Assembly: GCA_963787045.1 (NCBI GenBank)
Contig: CAWBBR010000012.1
Coordinates: 124,001 to 188,000 of the forward strand
Direction of reading: 5' to 3'
DNA from: DATJGR01 sp963787045
GTDB lineage: Bacteria; Pseudomonadota; Gammaproteobacteria; Pseudomonadales; Azotimanducaceae
DNA length: 64,000 bases
Part shown: positions 63,806 to 64,000 of the stretch, piece by piece
How the letters are laid out: every line of letters starts with the position of its first letter
Position numbering within the stretch: position 1 is the first letter of the stretch
The notes under the pieces: model-generated
What the model was told of the DNA's origin: nothing
Databases searched by the model: none
The model's input: the letters and a program-made list of their open reading frames with translations, nothing else
Position numbers and translations under genes: made by a program

Positions 63806-64000
63806 CTACGGAAAATCGCGCAGCTTGGTCCACGACGGCCGCGCCACGCAGCGCCTCAACCAGTCGGTCAGCGCCGGCAGATCGTGTTCGGCCGGATCGA
63901 GGTTGCCGTCGATGCGCCCCCCTTCGTTCGGTTGGCAGATCGTTCCGGCTACATTGAGGTCGGCGAACGTGAATGCGTCGCCGACGAGATAGTCGCGACC
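63806..64000 (-). CDS. Glutathione S-transferase C-terminal part, truncated at window edge
   Basis: Only the C-terminal end is in the window: RDYLVGDAFTFADLNVAGTI, then RIDGNLDPAEHDLPALTDWL and a Trp-Lys-rich tail (RPSWTKLRDFP) before the stop at 63806. The sequence DAFTFADLNVAG is the classic GST N-capping-box helix. It converges on the TetR gene. Confidence 0.78.
   Translation of the reverse strand, partial: GRDYLVGDAFTFADLNVAGTICQPNEGGRIDGNLDPAEHDLPALTDWLRRCVARPSWTKLRDFP

Noticed and set aside
1..64000. Mobile elements, prophage, tRNA or rRNA genes
   Set aside because: No transposase, integrase, phage structural gene, terminal inverted repeat or tRNA-like cloverleaf was found by reading the window.

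Overview
The window looks like a chromosomal segment of a GC-rich, Gram-negative proteobacterium with an environmental, metabolically versatile lifestyle. The signs are an outer-membrane TpsB secretion protein, TldD/TldE, YbaL-type antiport, a CHASE2-GGDEF-EAL receptor, Baeyer-Villiger monooxygenases, glutathione transferases and metabolite:proton symporters. A gammaproteobacterial or betaproteobacterial origin is plausible, but no rRNA or other phylogenetic marker is present to prove it. There is no tRNA, rRNA, CRISPR array, insertion sequence or phage gene.

Layout. Bases 1-2430 (minus): a truncated L,D-transpeptidase behind an unusual MFS transporter-thioredoxin ORF. 2505-9015 (plus): a tight run of a KamA-type radical SAM aminomutase, two ATP-grasp ligases, a GNAT acetyltransferase, an acyl-CoA dehydrogenase and an MFS symporter. 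9033-15411: small-molecule enzymes (PhyH oxygenase, Baeyer-Villiger monooxygenase) and the tldD-tldE pair. 15763-25195: a DUF1062 gene, then a minus-strand run (methyltransferases, TRIC channel, Nudix hydrolase) leading up to a CHASE2-GGDEF-EAL receptor, an APV-repeat protein and a FecR-domain protein, divergent from a TpsB transporter. 25188-29380: a badly broken second monooxygenase, then Ada/AlkA-like and Ogt alkylation-repair genes. 29415-34517: accessory enzymes and a membrane protein/XRE regulator pair with twin operators. 34506-40180 (minus): a nine-gene run headed by an ArsR regulator. 40911-45506 (minus): CPBP protease homologue, two antibiotic-type phosphotransferases, GNAT, DUF3303 and amidase. 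45545-53509: serine hydrolases, small conserved proteins, exonuclease III and AroE. 53534-58037 (minus): cupin, MFS, YbaL antiporter, nitronate monooxygenase. 58217-64000: carotenoid oxygenase, DNA-alkylation repair protein, aldo/keto reductase, glutathione transferases and a TetR regulator divergent from a small membrane protein with twin 21-bp-spaced operators.

How genes work together. The KamA/ATP-grasp/GNAT cluster reads like a pathway that makes a beta-amino acid, ligates it and acetylates it. The CHASE2/FecR/APV-repeat/TpsB cluster reads like cell-surface export tied to cyclic-di-GMP. The phosphotransferase operon reads like a small intrinsic resistance module. Ada/AlkA, Ogt and the AlkD-like protein cover alkylation damage.

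Major caveat. About thirty genes, including the housekeeping gene aroE, are interrupted by single-base shifts after which the same protein family continues in another frame. Most are more likely uncorrected long-read indels than pseudogenes. Those genes are annotated here across the shift, and translations should be corrected before use.
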